Assembly (NCBI GenBank): GCA_020851555.1
Contig: JADZCM010000045.1
Location: 1-58,295, forward strand
Length of the DNA: 58,295 bases
Direction: 5' to 3'
From: Bryobacterales bacterium
GTDB taxonomy: Bacteria; Acidobacteriota; Terriglobia; Bryobacterales; Bryobacteraceae
Shown here: positions 44,569-54,045 of the stretch, piece after piece
Position numbering within the stretch: position 1 is the stretch's first letter
Layout of the letters: each line of letters starts with the position of its first letter
The notes under the pieces: model-generated
What the model was told of the DNA's origin: nothing
Databases searched by the model: none
The model's input: only the letters and a program-made list of their open reading frames with translations
Program-made: the position numbers and the translations under genes

Positions 44569-45060
44569 TCAAGGCTGGGATGGCCGGGAGGCGAGGACCG
44601 CGATCGCCTCGATCTCGATGAGCAGGTCCGGCCGGCAGAGGATCGCCTGTATGCCGGTGGACGCGGGCAGCGGGTCGAGCCCTTGAGCCTGATAGAAGGC
44701 CGTTCTCTCTTCGTTGAACGCGGCGTAGTCTCTTTCGATGTCCCGCAGGTAGCAGGTGGTCCGGACTACGTCCCGCCAACCGGCGCCTTCGGATCTCAAC
44801 AGGGCCGCAATGTTCTCGAAAGTCTGTCTGGTCTGGGCGCGGAAGTCGCCCGCGTGCAGCGTTTCTCCCGCGGGTCCGACGCTGGCCGTGCCGGAGATGA
44901 GCAGAATCGCCGGGCCGCCCAGATCCAGCCGGATGCCTCTGGAGAACGAACTGGGGTGCGCGTAATGATACGCTTCGTTCAGAACCGCCGGCGCGCTGAT
45001 GGCCTTCTTCTCCATCCGGGTCGCCCTGGCGATTTCGTGCAGCACCCTGTCAAAGCTCAT
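44569..45060 (-). CDS. RidA/YjgF family enamine deaminase-like protein
   Basis: A 163-residue protein with the RidA chorismate-mutase-like fold. ILLISGTASVGPAGET and TFENIAALLRSEGAGW are typical, VVRTTCYLRDI follows, and the key Arg appears in ILCRPDLLIEIEAIAVL. RidA proteins hydrolyse reactive 2-aminoacrylate formed by PLP enzymes. About 30 extra N-terminal residues precede the usual start of the fold. It lies next to the aminotransferase but has its own strong-promoter boundary. Confidence 0.83.
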   Translation of the reverse strand: MSFDRVLHEIARATRMEKKAISAPAVLNEAYHYAHPSSFSRGIRLDLGGPAILLISGTASVGPAGETLHAGDFRAQTRQTFENIAALLRSEGAGWRDVVRTTCYLRDIERDYAAFNEERTAFYQAQGLDPLPASTGIQAILCRPDLLIEIEAIAVLASRPSQP

Positions 45061-45134
45061 CCCTGAAGGCCTCCTGACATTGGAATCTTAGCACGGCTTG
45101 AATTCCGCTGGACGTTCCTGCTATCAGGGAAGTG

Positions 45135-45986
45135 ATGAAACTGAGCTGCATTCCGGTGTCCTTCTTCGATGCGATCCGCGGCGGCCAGATGAGCACGGCA
45201 AGGTGGATGGATTTCGCCGCCGGCCTGGGTCTGGACGGAGTGGAATGCGGCCCGCCGCTGATCCGGCCGCTCGGTCCGGTTAGCCCGGCCGAGTACCGGA
45301 AGCTGGCCTGGGAGCGCGGGCTGCCGGTCAGCAACTACACCGCGTACTCGGACTTCGCCCACCCCGACGCGGCGGTCCGCCAGCGCGAGATCGCGGCGGC
45401 GCTCCGCAACGTGGCCATTGCCCGGGAACTGGGAGCGCCGTCGGTCCGGGCGCTGGCCGGGCAGCGGTGGCCGGGGGTGGAGGAGGCTCAGGGGGTGGCC
45501 TGGGTGGTGGAGGGCATCCGGCGGATGGCCGAGGAAGCGGACCGCGCCGGAATCCGGGTCAACCTTGAGAACCACACCAAGGCGTCCACCTGGGAGAATT
45601 TCGACTTCGCGATCCGCGGCAGCGTCTTTCTGCGCGTGCTGGAGGGTCTGCGGGATGTTCCGGTCGGCGTGCAGTTCGACACCGCCAATCCGCTGGTCGC
45701 GGGCGAAGACGCGCTGGAACTGTTCGAGAAGGTCAAGGCCCGCATCGGCTATCTGCATGTGAACGACATGCGCCGGCCGGGAGTATTTGAGTTCGTAGTG
45801 GCCGGGTCCGGGATTGCTCCCATTCGGGAGGTGCTGGAACGGATGCACCGGCAGGGCTACGCGGGCTGGGTGGGGATTGAAGAAGCCAGCCGCACCGGAG
45901 AAGACGGGTTTCGCAGCGCGGTCAAGTACATCCGCGCGGTGCTGGCGGAACTCGGCAAGCCTCCGGCCGCCGCGTTCCGGCGCTGA
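45135..45986 (+). CDS. Sugar phosphate isomerase/epimerase-like TIM-barrel protein (cytoplasmic)
   Basis: A 283-residue xylose-isomerase-like TIM barrel. Conserved metal-site pieces are IRVNLENHTKAST (Glu), VGVQFDTANPLVAGEDA (Asp), IGYLHVNDMRRPGV (His) and WVGIEEASR (Glu). No signal peptide is visible, unlike the related protein at 18762. The substrate is unknown. AGGGA precedes the start, and GTG 45132 is an alternative. Divergent from the RidA gene. Confidence 0.87.
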   Translation: MKLSCIPVSFFDAIRGGQMSTARWMDFAAGLGLDGVECGPPLIRPLGPVSPAEYRKLAWERGLPVSNYTAYSDFAHPDAAVRQREIAAALRNVAIARELGAPSVRALAGQRWPGVEEAQGVAWVVEGIRRMAEEADRAGIRVNLENHTKASTWENFDFAIRGSVFLRVLEGLRDVPVGVQFDTANPLVAGEDALELFEKVKARIGYLHVNDMRRPGVFEFVVAGSGIAPIREVLERMHRQGYAGWVGIEEASRTGEDGFRSAVKYIRAVLAELGKPPAAAFRR

Positions 45987-45995
45987 GCTCCCACG

Positions 45996-47378
45996 CTACG
46001 GCGCCGAACTCCGCACCAGCGCCCAGATCTCGTCGACATCCTCCTGCGTCGTCTGGAAGTTCCCGATCGCGCAACGGATCACGTACCGGCCGTTGAGAAC
46101 GGTGTGCGACAGGAATGTCTTGCCGGTGGCGTTGACCGTGTCGAGCAGCTTCTGGTTCTGCTCGTCCGTTCCCTTGTAGCGGAAGCAGACCAGCCCGAAG
46201 TGCACGGGCGCCACGCGCTCGAAGCGCGGGTCGGCGTCCACCGCCCCGGCCAGGCGCTGGCCGAAAGCGATATGCCGGCGCAGCATCTCCATCACCCCGT
46301 CGCGGCCGTAGTAGCGCAGCACAAACCACAGCTTCAGCGAACGGAACCGCCGGCCCATGGCCAGGGAGTAGTCCATCAGGTTGGTGGCCACCGCGTCCTG
46401 TCCGGTGCGCAGGTACTCCGGCACCAGGGTGAAAGCGCGCCGCAGGATGTCCGGCCGCCGCGTGTAGAAGGCGCTCAGGTCGGCGGAAGTCAGCAGCCAC
46501 TTGTGCGGATTCAGGACGAACGAATGGGCGCGTTCGGCGCCCTCCAGAATCCACCGGCGTTCGGGAAGAATGGCCGCGGGGCCCGCGTAGGCGGCGTCGA
46601 TGTGCAGCCAAAGGCCGAATTTCTCCGCCACCGCGGCGGTCTCCGCCACGGGATCGACACTGGCGGAGGATGTGGTTCCCACCGTGGCCACCACGCAGAA
46701 CGGTTTCAAGCCTGCCTGGAGATCCGACTCTATCGCCCGCCGCAACAGGTCCGGTTTCAGGCGGAATTCGGCGTCCGATCCTATCTTCCGCACGTTTTCC
46801 CGGCCGATGCCGACCGCGATGGCGCCTTTCTCCACCGAGGAGTGCGCCTGGTCCGAGGCATACAACACCAGGCCGCGCGCGCCGCCCTTGAGCCGGGCCT
46901 CGGGGTCGGCCATCTCGCGCGCGGCGGCGATGGCGTGAACCGCACCGGTGGACGCCGTGTCGTAGATGATTCCGAAGAACTCCTCGGGGAGCCCCAGCCA
47001 CTGGCGCAGCCAGCCCATGGTCACTCCCTCGAGTTCGGTGTTGGCCGGCGAGCTCTTCCAGACAATGGCGTTGGTGTTCAGCGCCGCTGAAAGCATCTCG
47101 CCCAGCACTCCCGGCGGCGAGCCGGAACTCGGGAAGTACGCCATGAACCTGGGGTGGTTCCAGTGCGTGACCGCGGGCACAACGAGCTTATAGAAATCCT
47201 CCAGGATGCGGTCCATGGGCTCGCCCTGTCCGGGGCCCGAGCGCGGGAGCTGCCGGGCCAGGCCGCCCGGCTCGATCGGCGGAAGAACGGGATACTTGCG
47301 CGTATCTTCAAAGTAGTCCGCGATCCAGTCCACCAGTTCATGGCCGGCGCGGCGGAAATCGTCAATATGCTTGCTCAT
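45996..47378 (-). CDS. Pyridoxal-dependent decarboxylase, aromatic-L-amino-acid decarboxylase family
   Basis: A 460-residue group II PLP decarboxylase. HVDAAYAGPAAILPE-type residues (LHIDAAYAGPA) and the PLP Lys in FVLNPHKWLLTSADLSAFY are present, along with HPRFMAYFPSSGSPPGVLGEM. The closest pattern is aromatic-L-amino-acid/tyrosine decarboxylase, which makes phenethylamine-, tyramine- or tryptamine-type amines. The exact substrate cannot be told. The ATG lacks a strong ribosome site. Its end lies ten bases from the converging isomerase gene. Confidence 0.9.
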   Translation of the reverse strand: MSKHIDDFRRAGHELVDWIADYFEDTRKYPVLPPIEPGGLARQLPRSGPGQGEPMDRILEDFYKLVVPAVTHWNHPRFMAYFPSSGSPPGVLGEMLSAALNTNAIVWKSSPANTELEGVTMGWLRQWLGLPEEFFGIIYDTASTGAVHAIAAAREMADPEARLKGGARGLVLYASDQAHSSVEKGAIAVGIGRENVRKIGSDAEFRLKPDLLRRAIESDLQAGLKPFCVVATVGTTSSASVDPVAETAAVAEKFGLWLHIDAAYAGPAAILPERRWILEGAERAHSFVLNPHKWLLTSADLSAFYTRRPDILRRAFTLVPEYLRTGQDAVATNLMDYSLAMGRRFRSLKLWFVLRYYGRDGVMEMLRRHIAFGQRLAGAVDADPRFERVAPVHFGLVCFRYKGTDEQNQKLLDTVNATGKTFLSHTVLNGRYVIRCAIGNFQTTQEDVDEIWALVRSSAP

Positions 47379-47558
47379 CGGATTCGTACGGCGCCGGAAA
47401 CGGCCAGCGCAGCCGGCTTGAGGCGGCGCGCCGCCGGGCGGAACCGCAAGCGCCGTCCGGGGGCCGGCCCCTGAACTATATTGTCGCGCAAGGGCCGCCC
47501 CGGCGCGGCAGGCGCCGGCCCGCCGGTTCCGCAGGCCCTCATTATCGCGTTCTCCTGG

Positions 47559-47588
47559 TTGAATTCCACCCTACGCTCTCCACATACT
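47559..47588 (+). promoter_or_regulatory. Possible promoter of the nitroreductase-like gene
   Basis: TTGAAT (47559-47564), an 18-base spacer and CATACT (47583-47588). Four of six bases match in each box. It lies 35 bases before the gene start, in a 245-base divergent gap. Confidence 0.4.
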
Positions 47589-47623
47589 AGGTTGCGTATC
47601 TGGTTCCACACGGGAGAGTGCCC

Positions 47624-48274
47624 ATGCGCAGATCAACGTACCTCTCTGTTTGTCTTTCGGCCGTGCTGGCCCTGTCCGGGCTGGCGGCCGTGTCCGCCCA
47701 GGAATCGACGCCGCTCCCCGATCCTGAAGTCAGAGGCGGGAAGCCGCTGATGGAGGCGCTGAGCGAAAGGATGACCCGCCGCGAGTTCGCCCCGGACAGA
47801 TTGTCCGCGCAGGTGCTTTCGAACCTGCTCTGGGCGGCCTTTGGGATCAACCGTCCGGACGGCCGGCGGACGGCGCCCTCCGCATCGAATATGCAGGAGA
47901 TCGGCCTGTACGCCGTGATGGCCGACGGCGCTTTTATCTACGACGCCAAGGAGCACGCCCTCCGGCTCGCCGTAAAGGAAGACCTGCGGGCGGCGACCGG
48001 CAGCCAGGAGTGGATCGGCACAGCGCCGCTGGAGCTGGTCTTCGTCGCCGACTACGCGAAGATGGGGGAGCGGCCGGAGGAAGACAAGCGGTTCTACTCA
48101 GGGGTTGACACGGGCTTCATCTCGCAGAACGTCTACCTCTTCTGCGCCTCCGAGGGACTGGCGACGGTGGTGCGCGGCGGGTTGGACCGCGCGGCCGTCG
48201 GAAAGGCGCTCAAACTCCGCCCGGACCAGCGAATCGTCCTGGTCCAGACGGTCGGCTGGCCGGCGAAAAAGTAA
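47624..48274 (+). CDS. Exported SagB/ThcOx-like nitroreductase family protein
   Basis: A 216-residue protein with a signal peptide (residues 1-24, LSAVLALSGLAAVSA) and a single nitroreductase fold. ERMTRREFAPDRLSAQVLS and LLWAAFGINRPDGRRTAPSA hold the FMN-contact Arg and Ser, and ISQNVYLFCASEGLATVV and RIVLVQTVGWP complete it. Small secreted members of this family are common in Acidobacteria-like genomes; their substrate is unknown. ATG 47624 has GGGAGA at a better distance than GTG 47618. A perfect 7-bp hairpin follows. Confidence 0.87.
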   Translation: MRRSTYLSVCLSAVLALSGLAAVSAQESTPLPDPEVRGGKPLMEALSERMTRREFAPDRLSAQVLSNLLWAAFGINRPDGRRTAPSASNMQEIGLYAVMADGAFIYDAKEHALRLAVKEDLRAATGSQEWIGTAPLELVFVADYAKMGERPEEDKRFYSGVDTGFISQNVYLFCASEGLATVVRGGLDRAAVGKALKLRPDQRIVLVQTVGWPAKK

Positions 48275-48277
48275 TCT

Positions 48278-48295
48278 CCGTCCGGAATCGGACGG
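48278..48295 (+). terminator. Hairpin after the nitroreductase-like gene
   Basis: CCGTCCG-GAAT-CGGACGG forms a perfect 7-bp stem beginning three bases after the stop codon. No T-run follows. Confidence 0.5.
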
Positions 48296-48364
48296 GCGGG
48301 ACGTGATCGTCCGGATTCGTCCGGGCGGCGGGCGGCCCTGCCGGGCGATGTCCAGGCCGGGAGT

Positions 48365-48441
<77 letters not shown>

Positions 48442-48555
48442 CCCCGGGAATCTACGAGTCAGAGTTTAGCACGAAGCGCCTGGTTGTCTGCTCCCACGAC
48501 GGGCTCCGCGCGTGCCATAGTGAAGTCGTGGAGGGCAGAGCAAGCGGAGGATCGC

Positions 48556-49419
48556 ATGAGACACGAACCTGCACGTTTAGCCTATCTCTTTATTAGCATG
48601 GCGCTCACGGCGGTGGTGGTTCACGGCCTGGCGGCGGGCGCTGCGCGGCGAATCGAGGTCCACGGCCACAGAGGCGCACGCACGGTCCTCCCCGAGAATT
48701 CAATCGCCGCCTTCGAGTATGCGATTGCGCAGGGCGCCGACCTGATCGAACTGGACGTGCTCGCCACCAAAGACGACGTTGCGGTCGTTGTTCACGATGC
48801 CGTGTTGAACCGCAAGATCTGCTCCGGCCCGGGCACGGGCGTCGTGCGGCAGATGACGCTGGCCGAGGTCCGCCAGTGGGATTGCGGCGCGCGGGGGAAC
48901 CCGGACTTCCCCCGGCAGAAGCCGGTTCCGGGAACGCACATACCGACGCTGGACGAAGTGCTGGCGCTCGCGCCGCGGGGCACGTTCCGCTTCAACATCG
49001 AACTGAAAATCCCGTCCGGCGGCGACCCGTCACCGGATCTGGTCGCCCGGCTGGCGTATGAGGCCATCCGGAAGCACGGGCTGGAGTCGCGGGTTCTCGT
49101 TCAGTCTTTCGACTTCCGGGCGCTCCACGCCATGCGCGCGTTGGCCCCCGGCGTTCGCATGGCCGCTCTCTGGTCGGGCGCTCCCCGCGACCTGGTTTCC
49201 ATTGCCCGCGAAGCCGGGACTCCCGTAGTCGCGCCACAGTACACCTTGATCCAGAAGGCCGGAGTGGAAGAGGCGCACAAGGCCGGACTGGAAGTAGTGC
49301 CCTGGACGGTCAACGAGAGCGCGGATTGGGATCGCATGATCGAGGCGGGAGTCGACGGAATCATCACGGACGACCCCGGCGGGCTGATCCAGCACCTCAA
49401 AAGCAAGGGCTTGCGATAG
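48556..49419 (+). CDS. Exported glycerophosphodiester phosphodiesterase
   Basis: A 287-residue GDPD TIM barrel with a signal peptide (residues about 8-27). The catalytic HRGAR and PENSIAAFEYAIAQGAD, then IELDVLATKDDVAVVVHD and FNIELKIPS, give the metal-binding Glu/Asp/Glu and both His. It hydrolyses glycerophosphodiesters to glycerol-3-phosphate and an alcohol in the periplasm. GGAGG (48546-48550) supports ATG 48556 over upstream in-frame codons. Confidence 0.92.
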   Translation: MRHEPARLAYLFISMALTAVVVHGLAAGAARRIEVHGHRGARTVLPENSIAAFEYAIAQGADLIELDVLATKDDVAVVVHDAVLNRKICSGPGTGVVRQMTLAEVRQWDCGARGNPDFPRQKPVPGTHIPTLDEVLALAPRGTFRFNIELKIPSGGDPSPDLVARLAYEAIRKHGLESRVLVQSFDFRALHAMRALAPGVRMAALWSGAPRDLVSIAREAGTPVVAPQYTLIQKAGVEEAHKAGLEVVPWTVNESADWDRMIEAGVDGIITDDPGGLIQHLKSKGLR

Positions 49420-49589
49420 GCGGCGCGGCGGTTCGGCTACCCGGACAACGCCCTCGCCGGATGGCGCCGGCGGCTCCCGGCGGTCTCCGCGCGCGGCAGT
49501 CGAACGCCCGCGAGAATCACCGTAGATCGCTTCCCGAATCCGGCTGCGTGCCGGGCGGCCGGGGCTATAATCCAAGGCAGGTGGGTTCC

Positions 49590-50900
49590 ATGTTGTGGCT
49601 GGCTTTGGCGGCCGCCGGCGCGCTTGCCGTGCAGAGCGCGGATGCGCCTTTCCGGGATACGGCCGTGATCCCCTCCTTCCGGCAGGCCGATCCCGCCCTG
49701 CGCGTGTTCAAGACGCTCAGCCGCACGCGTGCGGATGACTCGCTCGACCTGCTTCTCGTGCGCGGAAGCCCCAGGGATAGCGGGGATCAGTTCCTCTCAG
49801 GCCGGTTCGCGTGGGGCAGAGACGAACTGCTCGGCCTGTTTTTCCAGGACAGATCCAGGCCGGAGAGAGTCTACCTGATCTGTCTACAGCACAGCGGCCT
49901 GTCGTACCGCGAGGTGAAGGTCCTGCGGGCGTCCTCCTCCGAGCTGACCCTGGCCCTGTACACGGAGCGCGGACACCCGGACCTGACCATGCAGTTCTTC
50001 GTCAACTCCCGTGCCAAGGCCCTGGTGAAGCGCGTGGACTACCGCCCGTTCAGCTTCCTCCGCATAGTCGGGCAGAGCGGCGTCCCACAGCTTGTCGCGG
50101 GGGACACGAAGCAGTTCCTGGTGGTCCAGCCGGACGCAGCGGGCCGGGGCTTCGAAATCCGTTCCACTGCCGGCGCCAAGCCCGTCCTGGAGGGTCTGCC
50201 CGTGGATACCTGGACCGATTCTCAAGGAGAGTTCCGGAGGTTGTGGCCCGAGCGGCAACTGCCGCTGCGCTTCGGGCCGGAGGGACGGTTCACCCTGGCC
50301 GAAGACCAGAACAAGCCCTGGGGCCGGCAGCGGAACACGATCCGGGAGCAGGCCGGAGGGGAGACCCGGCCGTTCACCCTGCCTCAATCGGCCTGGGAGG
50401 AGTTCGCCGCCGCCAGGCCCGGCCGCGTCAGCGACGGGTACCGGAAAGAGACCGCGGAGATAGCCGAGGAAATCGGCCCGGCCCGAGTCTACGGGGAGCG
50501 CCTCTGGTTCGGGAAGACGTTCTACGATGCGGAGGGAACAACGGGAGTCGGCGGCTTCGGGTATTTCGACATCTCCAGCCGCAAGTTCGTGCTGTTCTCG
50601 CCGCCGGAGATCCGCGACTGGTCCGTCTCGGCGCTGCTCGTCGAGCCGGATGCGGTCTGGCTGGGCCTGATGAGGCGGGGCGAGTACACTGCCTACCCGG
50701 GCGGGCTGTTGAAGTGGAATCCGGCAACCGGAACCGCCCAGCGGATTCCGCTTGAAGCCGGCATCAACGCCATCGCCCGGCATGGGGACCAGTTGCTGCT
50801 GGCGACGGAGGAAGGCATCTCGGTTCTCACCGGCAACAGCCTGGAGCACTACCTGATCGGCCAGACGGCTCAGGGCCGCTACGAGGTCGTCAAGCGTTAG
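49590..50900 (+). CDS. Exported protein of unknown function
   Basis: A 436-residue protein with a short N-terminal signal (LWLALAAAGALAVQSADA). I do not recognise the family. The C-terminal part has beta-propeller-like strands (GFGYFDISSRKFVLFSP, ALLVEPDAVWLGLMRR, GDQLLLATEEGISVLTGN) as in two-component-regulator propeller repeats, and the first half is beta-rich without a known motif. The frame is open well upstream, but ATG 49590 with a GGCAGGTGGG-like site is the natural start. It follows the GDPD gene by 170 bases and is probably a separate unit. Confidence 0.68.
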   Translation: MLWLALAAAGALAVQSADAPFRDTAVIPSFRQADPALRVFKTLSRTRADDSLDLLLVRGSPRDSGDQFLSGRFAWGRDELLGLFFQDRSRPERVYLICLQHSGLSYREVKVLRASSSELTLALYTERGHPDLTMQFFVNSRAKALVKRVDYRPFSFLRIVGQSGVPQLVAGDTKQFLVVQPDAAGRGFEIRSTAGAKPVLEGLPVDTWTDSQGEFRRLWPERQLPLRFGPEGRFTLAEDQNKPWGRQRNTIREQAGGETRPFTLPQSAWEEFAAARPGRVSDGYRKETAEIAEEIGPARVYGERLWFGKTFYDAEGTTGVGGFGYFDISSRKFVLFSPPEIRDWSVSALLVEPDAVWLGLMRRGEYTAYPGGLLKWNPATGTAQRIPLEAGINAIARHGDQLLLATEEGISVLTGNSLEHYLIGQTAQGRYEVVKR

Positions 50901-50913
50901 CGCGGGCGCTCTG

Positions 50914-51873
50914 TCAGGCGGGATCGCCGTCGCGGTGCGGCGGGCAGGCTGCGCTTTCCGGCTTGCGCTTGTAGTTTTCCACCTGCACTCCGTGCGGGCC
51001 TTTTCGGGTGCGTTCCAGGAGCGCGCTGATTTCCTGCGGCGTCATCTTGACGAAGCTCTTGCAGACGGCGACATTCTGCTCCAGTTCCTCAAGGGTTTGA
51101 GCGCCGGAAACCACCACGTCCACGTCCTGGCTCCAGGCAAAGCGCAGGCACTCGGGGATGGTTGCAATCTTGTGGCGCGTGATCCCGCCGATGGCGTTGG
51201 TCTTCATGGCCAGCACGCCGAGGCCTTTCTTCCGGATGTTCGGAAGCACCGAGTTGATGAAGCTGAGATAGTGCGGGTCGATGAGATTCACCGGATGCTG
51301 CACCGTCTCCCAGCCGTCGAAGCTGTCGAGCAGGCGCTGGTGCACCGTCGGATCGGCATGGCCCGTGAAGCCGATGTGCCGGACCTTGCCTTGCTTCCTG
51401 GCGGCGGCAAAGGCTTCCAGCGAGCCGTTCGGGCCCAGGATCTGATCCACCTCCTTGTGCGAGACCACCTGGTGGCACTGCCACAGGTCCAGGTAGTCCG
51501 TCTGCATCCACTGGAGGGTCTCTTCAAGCTCGCGCATGGCTTCTGCGCGGCTGTACCGCTCCGCTTTGGACATCAGCAGAACCTTTTTCCGCAGGCCGCC
51601 CTGTAAGGCTTTCCCGTAGATCCGGTCGCTGCGGCCGTCATGATACAGATGGGCGCTGTCGAAGAAGTTGACGCCGAGATCGATGGCGCGGTGGATCATC
51701 TTCACGCCGTTCTCTTCACCGTTGACGGCCATATGGTAGCCGCCCAGAACGAATCTGGAGACCCGGAGTCCGGTTTTGCCGAGCGTGGCCATAGGCATCG
51801 GCGCCTCGGCGGCATTGACGGCTCCCAGGCCCAGCACGGCGGGTGTGGTTTGCAGAAAGGTTCGCCGGTTCAT
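50914..51873 (-). CDS. Exported aldo/keto reductase
   Basis: A 319-residue (alpha/beta)8 oxidoreductase. The N-terminus NRRTFLQTTPAVLGLGAVNA is a twin-arginine-type signal. The catalytic set is visible: Asp in NFFDSAHLYHDG with the Tyr four residues on, Lys in VLLMSKAERYS, and His in LWQCHQV. The NADP-binding C-terminal segment follows (VVVSGAQTLEELEQN). The substrate is unknown. It lies 38 bases beyond the polA stop and may share transcription with it. Confidence 0.88.
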   Translation of the reverse strand: MNRRTFLQTTPAVLGLGAVNAAEAPMPMATLGKTGLRVSRFVLGGYHMAVNGEENGVKMIHRAIDLGVNFFDSAHLYHDGRSDRIYGKALQGGLRKKVLLMSKAERYSRAEAMRELEETLQWMQTDYLDLWQCHQVVSHKEVDQILGPNGSLEAFAAARKQGKVRHIGFTGHADPTVHQRLLDSFDGWETVQHPVNLIDPHYLSFINSVLPNIRKKGLGVLAMKTNAIGGITRHKIATIPECLRFAWSQDVDVVVSGAQTLEELEQNVAVCKSFVKMTPQEISALLERTRKGPHGVQVENYKRKPESAACPPHRDGDPA

Positions 51874-51911
51874 GTCGGTCCTTTGTACCTAGGCTACACC
51901 AGAGGGGAGCC

Positions 51912-54014
51912 TCACTTCGCGTCGCGCCAGTTGGGACCGCTGCCGACGTCCACCACCAGCGGCACGTCCAGCTTGTGGACGTTCTCCATCTCCTGCCGGG
52001 CCATGCGGGCGAGACCGGGAACTTCTTCCGGAGGAGCTTCGAACACCAGTTCATCGTGGACCTGAAGCAGCATGGCCGCCTGCCAGCGCCCGCTCTGCAA
52101 CTCGCCGTCGATCCGCACCATGGCCAGCTTGATGAGGTCGGCCGCGGTGCCCTGGAGCGGCGTGTTCACCGCGGTCCGCTCCGCGAAACCCCGGGCGCTC
52201 GGGTTCTTACTGTTGATGTCCGGAATGGCGCGCCGGCGGCCGAACAGCGTGCGGGTCTCACCGGTGCGCCTGACTTCCGCGATCTGCCGGTCAATGAACC
52301 GCTTCACCCCGGCGTAGCGCTCAAAGTAGCTCCGTATGTACTCCTGCGCTTCGCCTTGCGGGATGCCAAGCTGGGAGGCGAGCCCGAAGGCGCTCAGCCC
52401 GTAAATGATGCCGAAGTTGACCGCCTTGGCGTTCCGGCGCTGGCCGGGAGTCACCAGGAGCGGCGGGACGCCGAACACCTCAGCCGCGGTTCGGGTGTGT
52501 ATGTCCTCGCCGTTGCGGAAAGCTTCCAGCAGCAGCGGATCCTGCGACATGTGCGCCAGCAGGCGCAGTTCGATCTGAGAGTAGTCGGCTACCACGAACT
52601 GCCAGCCCTCGCGGGGAACGAAGGCCGCCCGGATCTCACGGCCAAGCTCGGTGCGGATGGGTATGTTCTGAAGGTTGGGATTGGACGAAGACAGCCGGCC
52701 GGTGGCCGCGCCCGCCGCGTTGAAGCTGGTGTGTACGCGGCCGGTCGCGGGATTGACCAGCGCGGGCAGCGCGTCCACATAGGTCCCCTTCAGCTTGGCG
52801 AGCTGCCGGTACTCGACCACCTTGGCCGCGATCGGATGCTGCGCGGCGAGCCCCTCCAGCACGTCGGCGGCGGTGGAATAGGCCTTGGTCTTGCCGGTTT
52901 TCGCCGGCGCAGGCAGGCCCAGTTCTTCGAACAGCACCTTGCCGAGCTGCTGCGGCGAGTTGATGTTGAACTGGCGGCCCGCCAGCAGGTAGATCTCCCC
53001 GCTCAGCCTCTCGATGTCCGCCTGCATCCGCCGGGAAAGCCCGGCCAGCACCGCGACATCGATGCGCACCCCGGTCTCTTCCATCCGCCTGAGCACCGGC
53101 AGCAGCGGCCGGTCGATGGGATCGAACAGGCCTTCCGGCGCCGCCTCGGCGCCGCCCAGGTCTTTCAACAGGCTGGTGAACTCCAGTTGCGCATAAATGT
53201 CGCGGAGGGCGGCCGTGTCCGGAGGCTGCCGCTCGCCGGGCTCCCAGTCCACGGGAACGCTCGTGTCGATCGTGGCCAGGCGCTTGCTCATCAGGATCCG
53301 GTCCCGGTTGTTCTCCAGGCTCTCGCGGTAGGCCTTGCGCTCGACTTCCGCGGCCCGCTCCAGGGCCGCTTCCACCGACCCGAAGCGGGCGACCAGTTCC
53401 CGGGCGCCCTTGTCGCCGATGCCCGGCGCTCCCGGGATATTGTCCACGGCGTCCCCTTTGAGCGCCAGCAGGTCCGCCACTTGCTCCGGCTCGACCCCCA
53501 TGAACTCTTTCACCTTGGCCCGGTCGTACCACGCGTCGTCCTTCATGGGGTTGAGCATCGAGACCCGGCCGCCGACAAGCTGGAGCATGTCCTTGTCGCT
53601 GGAAACGATCACCACCTCCAGGCCGGATTCCGCCGCCCGGCGGGCGATGGCGCCGATCACGTCGTCCGCCTCGAAGCCGGGGCACTCGACTACCGGGATG
53701 CGCATCGCTTCCAGAAGCCGGCGGACCCAGGGGATCTGTTCCAGCAGGTCGGGAGGCGTCTCGGCCCGGTTGGCCTTGTAATCCTCGAATTCCTGCTCCC
53801 GGAACGTCGGGCCTTCGCTTTCGAAAACCGCCGCCACCAGGTCAGGGTTGTGGACCGACAGCAGCCGCCGGACCATGTTATGGAAAATGTAGACGGCCTC
53901 CGTGGCCAGGCCCGCGCGGGTCCGCATCGTCGGAGCCCCGGTTCTGGCCCGGGCGTGGTAGGCGCGGAAGACGAAACCGAACGTGTCGATCAGGAATAGC
54001 CGCTTCGCCGGCAT
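51912..54014 (-). CDS. polA: DNA polymerase I lacking a 3'-5' exonuclease domain
   Basis: A 700-residue family A polymerase. Residues 1-288 are the 5' nuclease (RLFLIDTFGFVFRAYHA, CPGFEADDVIGAIA, VIVSSDKDMLQLV, DNIPGAPGIGDKGA). The polymerase domain begins at about 298 (DPIDRPLLPVLRRMEETGVR) and has motif A VADYSQIELRLLAHMS, motif B RRNAKAVNFGIIYGLSA and motif C LQVHDELVFE. In E. coli about 200 residues of proofreading domain separate these parts; here only a roughly 12-residue linker does. It should do nick translation, gap filling and primer removal without proofreading. ATG 54014 was chosen because the family begins there; the frame is open further upstream by chance. Confidence 0.95.
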   Translation of the reverse strand: MPAKRLFLIDTFGFVFRAYHARARTGAPTMRTRAGLATEAVYIFHNMVRRLLSVHNPDLVAAVFESEGPTFREQEFEDYKANRAETPPDLLEQIPWVRRLLEAMRIPVVECPGFEADDVIGAIARRAAESGLEVVIVSSDKDMLQLVGGRVSMLNPMKDDAWYDRAKVKEFMGVEPEQVADLLALKGDAVDNIPGAPGIGDKGARELVARFGSVEAALERAAEVERKAYRESLENNRDRILMSKRLATIDTSVPVDWEPGERQPPDTAALRDIYAQLEFTSLLKDLGGAEAAPEGLFDPIDRPLLPVLRRMEETGVRIDVAVLAGLSRRMQADIERLSGEIYLLAGRQFNINSPQQLGKVLFEELGLPAPAKTGKTKAYSTAADVLEGLAAQHPIAAKVVEYRQLAKLKGTYVDALPALVNPATGRVHTSFNAAGAATGRLSSSNPNLQNIPIRTELGREIRAAFVPREGWQFVVADYSQIELRLLAHMSQDPLLLEAFRNGEDIHTRTAAEVFGVPPLLVTPGQRRNAKAVNFGIIYGLSAFGLASQLGIPQGEAQEYIRSYFERYAGVKRFIDRQIAEVRRTGETRTLFGRRRAIPDINSKNPSARGFAERTAVNTPLQGTAADLIKLAMVRIDGELQSGRWQAAMLLQVHDELVFEAPPEEVPGLARMARQEMENVHKLDVPLVVDVGSGPNWRDAK

Positions 54015-54045
54015 GCTCCACCATGATACCCCCGAGAGGCAAGGC

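Noticed and set aside
51843..53999. A 718-codon open frame on the + strand
   Set aside because: Antisense to polA; the translation is rich in Arg, Gln, His and Gly with no motif.
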